This document shows positions 49,042-58,843 of a stretch of DNA of 64,000 nucleotides, one piece after another. The translations under genes and the position numbers were made by a program. The notes under the pieces are model-generated. The model ran no database searches and was not told the origin of the DNA. It saw only the letters and a program-made list of their open reading frames with translations. The stretch comes from CAVSWN01 sp963770995. GTDB lineage: Bacteria; Acidobacteriota; Vicinamibacteria; Vicinamibacterales; CAVVIG01. The DNA lies in NCBI GenBank assembly GCA_963770995.1, contig CAVYRS010000001.1, positions 3,162,001 to 3,226,000 on the forward strand, in the 5' to 3' direction. Position 1 is the stretch's first letter; each line of letters begins with the position of its first letter.

Positions 49042-51033
49042 ATGCGAAAGAACACATCTCGCCGCGTCGTCATCGCCGTGGTGATTGCGACGGCCGGCGC
49101 CGCCGCCGTCGTTCGCGCGCAGCAGCAGGGCGGCCTGAGCGCCGCCGAGAAGACGAGGCGCTGGGACGTCGAAAACGAGCTGCAGTCGATTGCGACGATC
49201 GAGCGGAAGGTCATGATGCCGATGCCCGACGGCGTCCGCCTGGCCACCGACATCTACCGTCCGAAATCCGCGGGACAAAATTCCAAGGTGCCGATCGTCT
49301 GGGTCAAGACGCCCTACAACTTCAACTTCTGGGATGTGCACAACGGCGTCCCGGCCGACATGAGCGCGGCGCTGGCCGCGGTGAAGCGCGGCTACGCGTA
49401 CATCGTGCAGAACGAGCGCGGGCACTTCTTCTCTGAAGGCAACTACGACATTCTCGGCGCGCCTCGGAGCGACGGCTTCAACGCCATCGACTGGATGACG
49501 AAGCAGCCGTGGTCGAATGGCAAGGTCGGCACGACCGGGTGTTCCTCGACCGCGGAATATCAGATGGGTGTCGCGGCGCTCGGGCATCCCGGCTACGCGG
49601 CGATGAACGTGCAGGGATTCGGCGCCGGCGTCGGCCGCGTCGGTCCGTACTACGAGCAGGGCAACTGGTACCGCGGCGGCGCGGTGCAGATGCTGTTCAT
49701 CACCTGGATCTACGGCCAGCAGAATCAGGTGCGGCCGATGTTCCCGCCCAACACGTCGCGCGAGGATCTCATCCGCGCGTCGAAGTCGTTCGATCTCGCG
49801 CAGCATCTGCCGCCGGTCGACTGGTCGCAGGCGCTCTGGCATCTGCCGACGCAGGACATCCTGAAGGCCGTCGATGCGCCGCGCGGCATCTACGCCGACT
49901 CGATGCCGGTGGAAACCGGCGGCCGCATGATGCAGCGGATGCCGAACGATCCGGCATGGTCCCGGGGCGGGCTCTACCACGACGACATGAAGCTCGACGT
50001 GCCCGGGCTGTGGTTCATGTCGTGGTACGACGTGTCGGTCGGCCCCAATCTCGAGCTCTACAACCATGTCCGCAAGAACGCCTCGCCGTCGGTTCGAGAC
50101 GCGCAGTGGGCGGTCATCGCACCGGTGGCGCATTGTTCCTACACGCGCGCGACGGCCAACACGGTCGTCGGCGAGCGCAGCATGGGCGACGCCCGCCTCG
50201 ACTACAACGAAATCGTCTACGGGTTCTTCGATCGCTTCCTGAAGGGCGAGCAGAACACGCGAGTGGATTCGCTGCCGAAGGTCACCTACTTCACGATGGG
50301 TCTCAACAAGTGGCAGACCTCGGACACGTGGCCGCCGGCGGGCGCGCTGCCGATGACGTTCTTCCTGTCGAGCGCGGGGCGCGCGAACTCGGTGGCCGGC
50401 GACGGCGCGCTCGCTTCGTCGGCGCCTGATGCCGACAAACCCGATGCGTTCACATACGACCCGATGAATCCCGTGCTGTCGTACGGCGGCAACGTGTGCT
50501 GCACGGGCAACGCCGTTCAAGCGGGAGCGTTCGATCAGCGCCGCATGGAAGCGCGCGAAGACGTCCTGGTGTATACGTCCGAATCGTTCAAGGACGGGAC
50601 GGAGATCACCGGTCCGATTACGCCGACGCTGTACGTGTCATCGGATGCGAAGGACACTGATTTCACGGTGAAGGTGCTGGACGTCTACCCGGACGGCCGC
50701 GCCTACAACCTTGATGAATCAATTCAGCGGATGCGCTATCGCGACGGCTACGAGAAGCCGCTCTCCTGGATGGAGTCCGGCAAGGTCTACAAAGTCACGC
50801 TGCAGCCGCTCAACACGAGCAACTACTTCGCCGCCGGCCATCGGCTGCGGATCGAGGTGTCGAGCAGCAATTTCCCGCGGTTCGACCGCAACCTCAACAC
50901 GGGCGGCAACAACTACGACGAATCAAAAGGCATTGTCGCGCACAATGCCGTCCACCATTCGAAACAGTACCCGTCGCAGCTCACTGTCACCGTGGTGAAG
51001 CGGTCGACGCCGTCAACCGCGGGTGGTCGCTGA
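49042..51033 (+). CDS. Secreted CocE/NonD-type hydrolase (X-Pro dipeptidyl-peptidase-like)
   Basis: 663 residues from ATG 49042 (MRKNTSRRVVIAVVIATAG signal peptide). An alpha/beta-hydrolase domain (about 50-400) of the S15/CocE family carries 'GVRLATDIYRPKSAGQ', 'IVQNERGHFFSEGNYDIL' and the nucleophile region 'NGKVGTTGCSSTAEYQMG'. 'VMPMPDGV'-type family strands and a C-terminal jelly-roll ('GPITPTLYVSSDAKDTDFTV', 'FAAGHRLRIEVSSSNFPRFD') follow. Members cleave esters, amides or X-Pro peptides; the substrate here cannot be assigned. The catalytic serine context (GCSS) differs from the GxSYGG of CocE. The gene is intact. Confidence 0.85.
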   Translation: MRKNTSRRVVIAVVIATAGAAAVVRAQQQGGLSAAEKTRRWDVENELQSIATIERKVMMPMPDGVRLATDIYRPKSAGQNSKVPIVWVKTPYNFNFWDVHNGVPADMSAALAAVKRGYAYIVQNERGHFFSEGNYDILGAPRSDGFNAIDWMTKQPWSNGKVGTTGCSSTAEYQMGVAALGHPGYAAMNVQGFGAGVGRVGPYYEQGNWYRGGAVQMLFITWIYGQQNQVRPMFPPNTSREDLIRASKSFDLAQHLPPVDWSQALWHLPTQDILKAVDAPRGIYADSMPVETGGRMMQRMPNDPAWSRGGLYHDDMKLDVPGLWFMSWYDVSVGPNLELYNHVRKNASPSVRDAQWAVIAPVAHCSYTRATANTVVGERSMGDARLDYNEIVYGFFDRFLKGEQNTRVDSLPKVTYFTMGLNKWQTSDTWPPAGALPMTFFLSSAGRANSVAGDGALASSAPDADKPDAFTYDPMNPVLSYGGNVCCTGNAVQAGAFDQRRMEAREDVLVYTSESFKDGTEITGPITPTLYVSSDAKDTDFTVKVLDVYPDGRAYNLDESIQRMRYRDGYEKPLSWMESGKVYKVTLQPLNTSNYFAAGHRLRIEVSSSNFPRFDRNLNTGGNNYDESKGIVAHNAVHHSKQYPSQLTVTVVKRSTPSTAGGR

Positions 51034-51077
51034 CGGGCAGGAGGGGCTGAAAAGGCAGGACGGGAAGGCTTTCAGTA
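51034..51077. repeat. GGCAGGAGGGGC / GGCAGGACGGGAAGGC repeat
   Basis: Two or three degenerate units of the CCCGCCC family between the CocE-type gene and the permease gene. Confidence 0.4.
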
Positions 51078-51085
51078 GGCCCGCG

Positions 51086-53545
51086 CTACTCGTATCTCAG
51101 CGCCGTAACAGGATCGACACGCAGCGCGCGCAGCGCCGGGATGTAGCACGCGACGAACGCGGCACCCGACAGCAGACCGAGCGCACCGGCGAACGTGACG
51201 GGGTCGGTCGGCGTCACACCGTAGAGCAGAGACGCCGCGAAGCGCGTGAGCGCCACCGCCGCGGCCAGACCAATCCCGAATCCGATGGCCGCGAGGCGCA
51301 TGCCCTCGCCAAGCACGAGTCGCAGCAGGTTACCGGTCTGCGCCCCGAGCGCGCGGCGCACGCCGATTTCGCGCGTGCGCTGGACCACTGAGTACGACAT
51401 CACGCCGTAAATTCCGACGGACGCGAGCAGCAGCGCGAGGAGTCCAAACGCCCCGAGCAGCGTTCCCGCAAGCCGTGCCGGCAGCAGCGCCACCAGCATC
51501 TGCTCCTCCATCGTCTTGATGTCGAACAGCGGCACCGCGGCGTCGACGGCGCGAACGGCGTCGCGAACCGGCGAGATCAGCGCACGAGGGTCGCCGGACG
51601 TCTTGACGTGCAGCGTCGCGGTTCCTTCGTACTCCTGCCACAGCGGCAGGTAGTAGAAGGGCCGCGGGTCCTCGCCGAGCGTGTTGTACTTGCCGGTGCG
51701 CGTCACGCCGATCACCTCGCGGAACGGTCCCTCCGATCCGTTCGCGCTGATCCGTTTGCCGATTGGATCGGCGTTCGGCCAGTAGCGCCGCGCGAACGCG
51801 TCGTTGACGATCACCACCGGCGGCGCGCCCGCGCGGTCTGCCTCCGTGAACGCACGTCCACGTAGCAGCGGGATGCGCATGGTCTCGAAATACCGCGGCG
51901 CGACCACGTTGTACGCCGTTTCGGTGTCTTCACCCAGCTGCGTCTGATAACCCTCGATGGACGTGCCCCGCCGCGAGCCGCCGAGGCCGAGCGGTACGCT
52001 CTGCGCCAGCGTCGCCGATCGCACTCCTGGCACGGTCGCAACGCCCGTCAGCAGCCGCTCGTAGAGATTCCGGCCGCGCGTCTCGTCGAACCCCTGAAGT
52101 TCGGGAACCACCGACATCACGATCATGTTCGTGGGATCGAATCCTGCGTCGATCGCTCGCGCGCTCAGCAGGCTGCGCACGAACAAGCCGGCGCCAACGA
52201 GCAGGAACATCGAACAGGCCACCTGCGCGATGACGAAGGCGCTGCGAAGACGCGACCGCCGAGCGCGGCCGAACGCCTCGTCTTTGAGCACGGGGACGAT
52301 GTCGGTTCTCGATGCGTGCCAGGCGGGCGCGAGACCAAACAGCATGCCGGTGACGATCGAGAGGCCCAGCGTGAAGAACAACACGGACGTATCGAGCCGA
52401 AGATCGAGCGCGATCGGAACGGGCACTGGCGGCTTGAACGAAATCAGCACGTTCATCAGCCACGCGGCGACAACCACGCCGACCGCGCCGCCGGCCGCGG
52501 CGAGCAGGACGTTCTCGGTCAGAAGCTGGCGAATCAAGCGCCCGCGGCCCGACCCGAGCGCGAGCCGCACGCCGATTTCACGCGATCGTGCGGCGCCGCG
52601 CGCGAGAAGCAGGTTGGCGACGTTCGCGCACGCCGTCAGGAGCACCAGGCCCACGACCACCAGCAGGAGCGCGACGAAACCGGCCACCGGACCGGTGAGA
52701 TCCGGGTGGACCCGCGCATCCCGCTCGGCGACAACCGATACGGCGCGTCCGGCGTTGCGAATCGTGCGCCATGCCTGCGGATGCTCCGCGTAGAGCTGCG
52801 CGGCAATCACGTCGAACGCGGCGTGCGCCTGCGCCAGCGATACCCCTGAACGCAGCCGGCCAAAAAGGAACAACCCTCGCGATCCGCGCTGCGCGGTCCA
52901 CGGCTCGCGGCCGGCCGGTGAGAGCGCTTGCGACGGCAGCATCGGAATCCATGCATCGATCGACAGCCCGCGCAGCCCGCCCAGGTACTCGCGTGCAGCC
53001 ACGCCGACAATCGTGAAGGCCTGACCGTTGAACTGGAGCGTGCGGCCAATCACGTTCGGATCGCTCGCAAACCTGCGGGTCCAGAGGGCGTGGCTGATGA
53101 CGGCGGCAGGAGCGGCGTCCAGACGATCGTCGGAGTCCACGAGCACGCGGCCGCGGACGGCGCCGACGCCGAGCAGCGAAAAGTAGTTCCCCGACACCGC
53201 TTCCACCCACGAGATCTCCGTATCGCCGCCGGCGTTCATCGACAGCGGCGTCAAGCGATACGCCGTCACGTCGGCCACAGCGTTCGCGCGCTGTCGGAAA
53301 TCCTGGAAGTCCGGATAAGACGAGGCGCCGTATTGCGTGCTGCTGAAGTCGCTCGTATAGATGGCGGTGATGCGCTCCGGCTCAGCGACCGGCATCGGAG
53401 TCAGGAGGAGGGCGCTCAGCAGGCTGAAGATGGCGGTGTTGCCGCCGATCCCAAGGCCGAGCGACACGATGGCCGCCAGCGCAAAGCCCGGCGAGCGACC
53501 CAGGAACCGCGCGCCGTACCGCAGATCGCGAATCAAAGTTTCCAT
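51086..53545 (-). CDS. ADOP-type (MacB-FtsX) ABC permease, first of two
   Basis: 819 residues from ATG 53545 (METLIRDLRYGARFLGRSPG). The order is: N-terminal TM helix ('GFALAAIVSLGLGIGGNTAI'), a MacB-type periplasmic domain, three TM helices with FtsX motifs ('VLLTACANVANLLLARGAAR'), a second TM/periplasmic repeat ('VLRSAFVIAQVACSMFLLVG', 'MRIPLLRGRAFTEADRAG') and the final 'IYGVMSYSVVQRTREIGVRR' FtsX block. This double-FtsX layout is the ADOP family, much expanded in Acidobacteriota and found without a partner ATPase. Export of antimicrobials or lipoproteins is commonly assumed but unproven. The gene is intact and 59 bp from its paralog. Confidence 0.9.
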   Translation of the reverse strand: METLIRDLRYGARFLGRSPGFALAAIVSLGLGIGGNTAIFSLLSALLLTPMPVAEPERITAIYTSDFSSTQYGASSYPDFQDFRQRANAVADVTAYRLTPLSMNAGGDTEISWVEAVSGNYFSLLGVGAVRGRVLVDSDDRLDAAPAAVISHALWTRRFASDPNVIGRTLQFNGQAFTIVGVAAREYLGGLRGLSIDAWIPMLPSQALSPAGREPWTAQRGSRGLFLFGRLRSGVSLAQAHAAFDVIAAQLYAEHPQAWRTIRNAGRAVSVVAERDARVHPDLTGPVAGFVALLLVVVGLVLLTACANVANLLLARGAARSREIGVRLALGSGRGRLIRQLLTENVLLAAAGGAVGVVVAAWLMNVLISFKPPVPVPIALDLRLDTSVLFFTLGLSIVTGMLFGLAPAWHASRTDIVPVLKDEAFGRARRSRLRSAFVIAQVACSMFLLVGAGLFVRSLLSARAIDAGFDPTNMIVMSVVPELQGFDETRGRNLYERLLTGVATVPGVRSATLAQSVPLGLGGSRRGTSIEGYQTQLGEDTETAYNVVAPRYFETMRIPLLRGRAFTEADRAGAPPVVIVNDAFARRYWPNADPIGKRISANGSEGPFREVIGVTRTGKYNTLGEDPRPFYYLPLWQEYEGTATLHVKTSGDPRALISPVRDAVRAVDAAVPLFDIKTMEEQMLVALLPARLAGTLLGAFGLLALLLASVGIYGVMSYSVVQRTREIGVRRALGAQTGNLLRLVLGEGMRLAAIGFGIGLAAAVALTRFAASLLYGVTPTDPVTFAGALGLLSGAAFVACYIPALRALRVDPVTALRYE

Positions 53546-53573
53546 GGACCATCCGTCCTTCGCGACCTGCAGC

Positions 53574-53604
53574 GTAGGGGCGGACCCGCGTGTCCGCCCC
53601 GGGG
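53574..53604. repeat. GTAGGGGCGGAC / GTCCGCCCC hairpin (copy 1)
   Basis: A perfect 9-bp inverted repeat (GGGGCGGAC/GTCCGCCCC) around CCGCGT, lying between the two ADOP genes and running into the stop of the second. A second copy is at 61.59 kb. Confidence 0.6.
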
Positions 53605-56070
53605 CTATTCGTACCTCAGCGCTTCGGTGGCGTTGATGCGCAGCGCGCGGCGCGCGGGCACGTAGCAGGCAGCCACGCCGATCAGGGCAAACAGCGCCGC
53701 GGCGCCGGCGAACGTCACGACATCCAGGGGCCCGACGCCCATCAGCAGCGACACGATGAGCCGTCCGGCAGCGGCGGCAAGCACCAGTCCAATGGCTGCG
53801 CCGGCCAGCGTCAGGGACAGACCCTGTCGAATCACCATGCGCAACACGTCGCGTGGCTGCGCGCCGAGCGCGACGCGGATGCCGATCTCGCGCGTGCGGC
53901 TCGTGACCATGTACGCGGTAACGCCGTACACGCCGATCGCGGCGAGCAGCAACCCCACGAGCCCGAGACTCCCCGAGACCGATGCGGCCACGCGCTGTGG
54001 AATCAGGGTGAGCTGCGCGTATTCCTCGAAGTCCATGGCGGCGACGATCGGCAGGTTGGGATTCATCGACGCCAGGAGCGTGCGGAGATCGCCGGCGAGG
54101 CGCTGCCCCGCCGTGGACCGCGCGACAATCGTCGTGCGCGACATGTACTGCTGCTGGAGTGGCACGTAGACGAACAGCCGCGGATCTTCGTTGAGACTGC
54201 GATACTTGCTGTCGCGCGCCACTCCGATGACGGTCAACCGGCGGATGGCATCGGGAGCATCGGGACGGCCGTCGTGTTGCAGCAGCGTCTGGCCGACGGC
54301 GCTCTTGCCCGGCCACCATCGCCGCGACGCAGTTTCGTTGACGACAACGACTGACGGTGAATCGGCGCGGTCCGCGTCGGTGAAGTCCCGTCCCGTTACG
54401 AGCGCCAGCTTCACCGTCTCGAAGTAGCCGGGCGACACAACGTTCCAGTCTGCATCGAAGAAGCGCCGGCCCTCGGGCGCCGCGACGCCCGGAACCGACA
54501 GCCCACCCAGGCCGAGCCCGCCGCCGCCGAGCGGTACCATGGCCGCCAGCGCGGCCGACTGCACGCCGGGCAGCGTGCGCACACGCGTGATCAGGTCGGT
54601 GGCGAACACGCGTCCGCGCGCATCGTCGTACCCGGCAAGCGCCAGATCGAGCGTCGCGAGCTCGACGCCACGGGGATCGAACCCGGGATCGAGCACCGCC
54701 GCGCGCTGCATCGCGCGGCCGAACAATCCGGCGCCAACCACGAGCACGATGCTCAACGTGACCTGGGCGACGACAAAGGCGCTGCGCAGCCGCTGCCGCT
54801 CCGGCCCGCCTTGCCCGTCCGCTTTCAGCGACGTGACGACGGCGGCCTTCGACGAGCTCAGGGCTGGAGCGAGCCCACAGAGGATGGCAGCCACGAGCGA
54901 CAGTCCCACGGTGAACGTCACGCCGCGCAGGTCGAGGGCCAGCGACAGGTCGACCGGCAGCGGCAGCGCCGGCAGGATCGACACGAGCAGCGAGGTCATC
55001 ACGCGCGCCAGCGCGAGACCGGCGGCCGCGCCGATCAGGAACAACAGCGACGTCTCGACGAGCATCTGCCGCACCAGCCGGCCGCGTCCCGCGCCGAGCG
55101 CGAGGCGCACCGCGATTTCGCGGCGCCGCGCGGTCGCCCGGGCCAGCAGCACGCCGGCGATGTTGGCGCACGCGATGGCGAGCACGAGTCCGACGATCCC
55201 CATCAGGACCGCAAAGAACGCCGCCACGGGAGCGCCGTTGCCGGGGATTGGCGACATCGGCACCACGCGCAAACCCTTGCCGCGGTTGTCTGCCGGAAAC
55301 TCACGCTCGAGCGAGCGGCCAATGGTCTCGAGTTCCGCCCGGGCCTGCGCCACGGTGACGCCTCGCTTGAGACGCGCGCCCATTGCCAGCCAGACCGAGG
55401 GCCGGCTGGTGAGGAGCGACGTGGAACGGCGAGGCATCGCCTCGGCGACCATCGTGAGCGGCACCCAGACATCCGCCGTCAGCACGGTCGTGCCGTGAAA
55501 TCCCTCGGGCGCGACGCCGACAACCGTGAACGGCCGCCCGTTCAGAGTGACCGTTCGTCCCACTACGGACGCGTCGGCCGCGAAGCGGCGCAGCCAGAAG
55601 GAGTGGCTCACGACGAGGAGCGGAGTGCTTCCAGCCTCCTCACCGTCCGCAGACGTGAAGACGCGGCCGACGGCCGCCCGCGTGCCCAGGACGCTGAAAT
55701 AGTTCGCCGTCACGAGGCTTCCGTAGATGCGCTCGGCGCCGCCCGGGCCGCCCAGACTCATCGGCTCCGCACCGAAGCGATGCGCGTAGATGCCGTCGAA
55801 CACGGTATTCCGCGCCCGGATGTCGAGGTAGTTGGGGTAGGAGCTGTTGTCGAAGCCTTGTCCGTTCTGCGACCGGCCCACGTCCACGAGATCGCCGGCG
55901 TCGGCGACGCCGGCCGGCGGCTTGAACAGCAGCGCATTGGCAATCGTGAAAATCGTGGTGTTGGCGCCGATGCCAATCGCTAGTGACGCCGCGGCTGTCA
56001 GCGCGAAGATGGGATTGCGTTTGAGCAGGCGGATCGCGTACTGGACGTCGCGCAGCCAGCTGTCGAGCAT
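53605..56070 (-). CDS. ADOP-type (MacB-FtsX) ABC permease, second of two
   Basis: 821 residues from ATG 56070 (MLDSWLRDVQYAIRLLKRNP). Same double MacB/FtsX layout as its neighbour: 'FALTAAASLAIGIGANTTIF', 'VLAIACANIAGVLLARATAR', 'LRSAFVVAQVTLSIVLVVG', 'LVTGRDFTDADRADSPSVVV', and 'VTAYMVTSRTREIGIRVALG'. The end 'ALRINATEALRYE' is the family's C-terminal signature. The two genes are co-directional and presumably co-transcribed, and no ATP-binding subunit is encoded in this window. The gene is intact. Confidence 0.9.
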   Translation of the reverse strand: MLDSWLRDVQYAIRLLKRNPIFALTAAASLAIGIGANTTIFTIANALLFKPPAGVADAGDLVDVGRSQNGQGFDNSSYPNYLDIRARNTVFDGIYAHRFGAEPMSLGGPGGAERIYGSLVTANYFSVLGTRAAVGRVFTSADGEEAGSTPLLVVSHSFWLRRFAADASVVGRTVTLNGRPFTVVGVAPEGFHGTTVLTADVWVPLTMVAEAMPRRSTSLLTSRPSVWLAMGARLKRGVTVAQARAELETIGRSLEREFPADNRGKGLRVVPMSPIPGNGAPVAAFFAVLMGIVGLVLAIACANIAGVLLARATARRREIAVRLALGAGRGRLVRQMLVETSLLFLIGAAAGLALARVMTSLLVSILPALPLPVDLSLALDLRGVTFTVGLSLVAAILCGLAPALSSSKAAVVTSLKADGQGGPERQRLRSAFVVAQVTLSIVLVVGAGLFGRAMQRAAVLDPGFDPRGVELATLDLALAGYDDARGRVFATDLITRVRTLPGVQSAALAAMVPLGGGGLGLGGLSVPGVAAPEGRRFFDADWNVVSPGYFETVKLALVTGRDFTDADRADSPSVVVVNETASRRWWPGKSAVGQTLLQHDGRPDAPDAIRRLTVIGVARDSKYRSLNEDPRLFVYVPLQQQYMSRTTIVARSTAGQRLAGDLRTLLASMNPNLPIVAAMDFEEYAQLTLIPQRVAASVSGSLGLVGLLLAAIGVYGVTAYMVTSRTREIGIRVALGAQPRDVLRMVIRQGLSLTLAGAAIGLVLAAAAGRLIVSLLMGVGPLDVVTFAGAAALFALIGVAACYVPARRALRINATEALRYE

Positions 56071-56104
56071 GGACGGTATTACGCCGATCAGCTGGAAAGG
56101 TTTC

Positions 56105-56134
56105 AAAAAAAAGGCCGCGGTCGCCCGCGGCCTT
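56105..56134 (-). terminator. Rho-independent terminator of the small secreted protein gene
   Basis: A perfect 10-bp stem (AAGGCCGCGG / CCGCGGCCTT) with loop TCGC is followed on the minus strand by eight Ts. It terminates the 56178-56558 gene and insulates the permease pair. Confidence 0.85.
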
Positions 56135-56177
56135 CGACGAACCTAGAACGCCGAACCTAGAACGTCGGGAGAACAGC

Positions 56178-56558
56178 CTAGCGGCTGATCATCTTCAGGT
56201 CGGCGGACGCGATCATCTTCTTGCCGTCTTTCTCGGTCACGTCGCCAGTCACCTCAACCGTGTGGCTGATGTGCCCGATGAGCTTCGCGTTCATGTCCGC
56301 CGCGAGGCCACCGGTGATCTGGTAGAGCTTGCCGTCTTCGGTCAGAAGCGCCAACGGCGCGCCCTTTTTGGCGCACGCGGTCGCGCACTCGGCCGTCTCA
56401 GCCGGCATCTTGTGGTTGTTCGTGGTGTTGCCCTTGTCTTTCGTGTAACAGGTCTGGTCGACGATCTTGCCCTTGACCGTCTCGGTGGCGGCGAAAGCCG
56501 GTGTTCCCAGCGCGAGCACGAAAGCGGCGGCGGCGAATCCTGCGAACAGCTTGCCCAT
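56178..56558 (-). CDS. Small secreted protein of unknown function with Cys pair
   Basis: 126 residues with a clear signal peptide (MGKLFAGFAAAAFVLALGTP...FAA). The mature part reads 'TVKGKIVDQTCYTKDKGNTT', 'ECATACAKKGAPLALLTEDG', 'LYQITGGLAADMNAKLIG', 'HTVEVTGDVTEKDGKKMI'. This small beta-barrel-like layout with three cysteines, possibly OB-fold/BOF-like, is seen in many uncharacterised acidobacterial exported proteins. The AAAGGAGATCAC Shine-Dalgarno directly before the ATG is among the strongest in the window, and a terminator follows, so it is probably well expressed as a single gene. A metal- or haem-binding role is possible. Confidence 0.75.
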   Translation of the reverse strand: MGKLFAGFAAAAFVLALGTPAFAATETVKGKIVDQTCYTKDKGNTTNNHKMPAETAECATACAKKGAPLALLTEDGKLYQITGGLAADMNAKLIGHISHTVEVTGDVTEKDGKKMIASADLKMISR

Positions 56559-56728
56559 GTGATCTCCTTTGAAAAAAGCCTCGAGAACCTTCTGCTTATA
56601 CGCCTACATTCTGGGGCTGTCAACGCGGCCTGACTTCCTCACTACGCTTCCCCGCCGCAATCGGATTGTTCGCCGTATACTGCGCGGACACACGGTCCGC
56701 CTGAAGGCGGACACTACATGAGATGTCT

Positions 56729-58733
56729 ATGAAAAAGGCGCTACCGTTCGCGCTCGTGTCGCTCGCCGACCATCCCGATGCTCGTGGCGCAATCGCCGGT
56801 CGCGCCAACCGTCGATCACATCCTGTCGCTGAAGCGCGCCGCGTCTCCGGAAATTTCGCCGGACGGCCGGCAGGTCGCGTACACCGTCCGCGACACGAAC
56901 TGGGACGACAACGCCTACGAAACAGAGATCTGGATTGCCGACGTTCAGTCGGGAGCGGGATATCAGCTGACGAACGCGAAGAAATCGAGCCAGTCGCCGG
57001 CCTGGTCGCCCGACGGTTCGCGGCTCGCGTTTACATCGGACCGTACCGACAAACGGCAGATCTACGTCATCAACCCGAAAGGCGGGGACGCCGAATCGCT
57101 GACGTCCGCCGAGGACGGCGTCGGTACCAGCGTCGCCTGGTCGCCCGATGGCAAGAGCATCGCCTACACGGTGACGGAGCCGAAGTCCGCGGCGCTCAAG
57201 GAACGCGAGAAGAAGTACGGAGAATTCCAGATCGTCGAGCAGGACTACCGCATGACCCACATGTTCGTCATCGACGTGGCGACGCGGGCCTCGCGGCCGC
57301 TCACGAAGGGTGCCTTCACCGTCGGCAGTTTCCGCTGGTCGCCGGACTCACAGTCGATTGCCTTCGATCATCGCGTGAACCCCAGCCCGTCGAGCTCAGG
57401 TTCCGCGAACATCTCGATCGTGTCGGTCGCCGACGGCGCCGTTCGAGCGCTCGTCTCGCAGGACGGCCCCGATACGAACCCCGTGTGGTCGCCCGATGGC
57501 TCACGCATCGCCTTTCAGACAGCGATGGCGAGCCCGTCTTTCTATTACACGAACACGCGCATTGCGACGGTGCCCGCGAGTGGCGGCGCGCCAACCGTGC
57601 TGACCGCCGAATTCGATGAGGATCCAAATCTCGTTGGCTGGAAACCCGGCGGCGTGTACTTCGCGGCGAGCGAGCGAACCTACTCACACCTCTTCCGGGT
57701 GGATCCTGCGACGAAGGCGATCGCGAAGGTGACGCCCGCTCCACCGGCCGTCAACTCGAGCTTCTCGCTTACAGCGGACGGCAGCAGCTACGCGTACCTC
57801 CGCTCGGACGCACAAACCATGTCCGAGTTGTACGTGGGGTCCGGCTTTAACCGGACCTCCATGAAAAAGCTCACCGACCTGAACGCGCAGACCACAGGCT
57901 GGACGACGAGCACGCTCGAGGTCGTGTCGTGGAAGAGCCAGGATGGCGCGGCGATCGAAGGCGTGCTGCACAAACCCATCGACTTCGATCCCTCGCGCAA
58001 ATATCCGCTGCTCGTGGTGATTCACGGCGGCCCGACCGGTGTGTCGCGGGCCGTGCCGTTCACGAGCACGATCTACCCGGTCGACGTGTGGGTCCCGCGC
58101 GGCGTCCTCGTGCTCGAACCGAACTACCGTGGCAGCGCGGGCTACGGCGAGAAGTTCCGGTCCCTCAACGTTCGCAATCTCGGTGTCGGCGACGCGTGGG
58201 ACGTCCTGTCCGGCGTCGATTCGCTGATTGCCAAGGGCTTCGTCGATCCGGCGAGGGTCGGAACGATGGGGTGGAGCCAGGGCGGGTACATCTCCGCGTT
58301 TCTCACGACGCACGACGCGGCTCGCTTCAAGGCCGTCTCGGTCGGCGCCGGCATTTCCGACTGGATGACGTACTACGTCAACACCGACATCCACCCGTTT
58401 ACGCGGCAGTATTTGCAGGCGACGCCCTGGGACGACCCGGACATCTACGCCAGGACCTCGCCGATCACCTACATCAAGCAGGCGAAGACGCCGACGCTGA
58501 TTCAACACGGCGCCACCGACGAGCGCGTTCCGTTGCCGAACGCGTACGAGCTCCATCAGGGACTCGTGGACAACAACGTGCCGACCAAGCTGATCGTGTA
58601 TCAGGGCTTTGGCGGCATCGGACACGGACCGTCGAAGCCGAAGAGCCATCGCGCCACGATGGAGCACAACCTCGAGTGGTTCGATCAGTATCTGTTCCAG
58701 ACCAACGCGAAGCCGACGACTGAGCAACGGTGA
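56729..58733 (+). CDS. S9 prolyl-oligopeptidase-family peptidase, frameshift in signal peptide
   Basis: About 665 residues in total. The ATG at 56729 opens a signal peptide (MKKALPFALVSLA); at about 56770 the frame changes and continues as IPMLVAQSPVAPTVDHILSL. The mature protein has a PD40 propeller (about 30-350: 'SPAWSPDGSRLAFTSDR', 'NPVWSPDGSRIAFQTA') and an alpha/beta-hydrolase domain with Ser in TMGWSQGGYIS, Asp in 'HGATDERVPLPNAYELH', and His in 'GGIGHGPSKPKSHRATM'. It resembles acylaminoacyl/dipeptidyl peptidases that trim short peptides in the periplasm. The double amidohydrolase gene follows, so the two may share a transcript. If the frameshift is real, translation would begin at 56778 without a full signal. 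Confidence 0.87.
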
Positions 58734-58765
58734 TGGAGGGAAACGTGCAACTCAACAACCGAACA

Positions 58766-58831
58766 GCCACGAAAACACGAAAACACGAAACCAAGTCTGG
58801 TTTCCTTTTCGTGCTTTCGTGCTTTCGTGGC
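58766..58831. repeat. Hairpin of CACGAAAA / TTTCGTGC units (copy 3)
   Basis: GCCACGAAAACACGAAAACACGAAACC faces TTTCGTGCTTTCGTGCTTTCGTGGC. The unit is the same as at 16.3 and 24.5 kb. It lies between the S9 peptidase stop and the amidohydrolase start. Confidence 0.7.
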
Positions 58832-58843
58832 AGGTCCGGCGTG

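Noticed and set aside
54835..54860. REP-like sequence (TTCGACGAGCTCAGGGCTGGAGCG) in an ADOP gene
   Set aside because: It resembles one REP arm but has no inverted partner nearby, and the protein has normal length and motif there, so it is probably coincidence.
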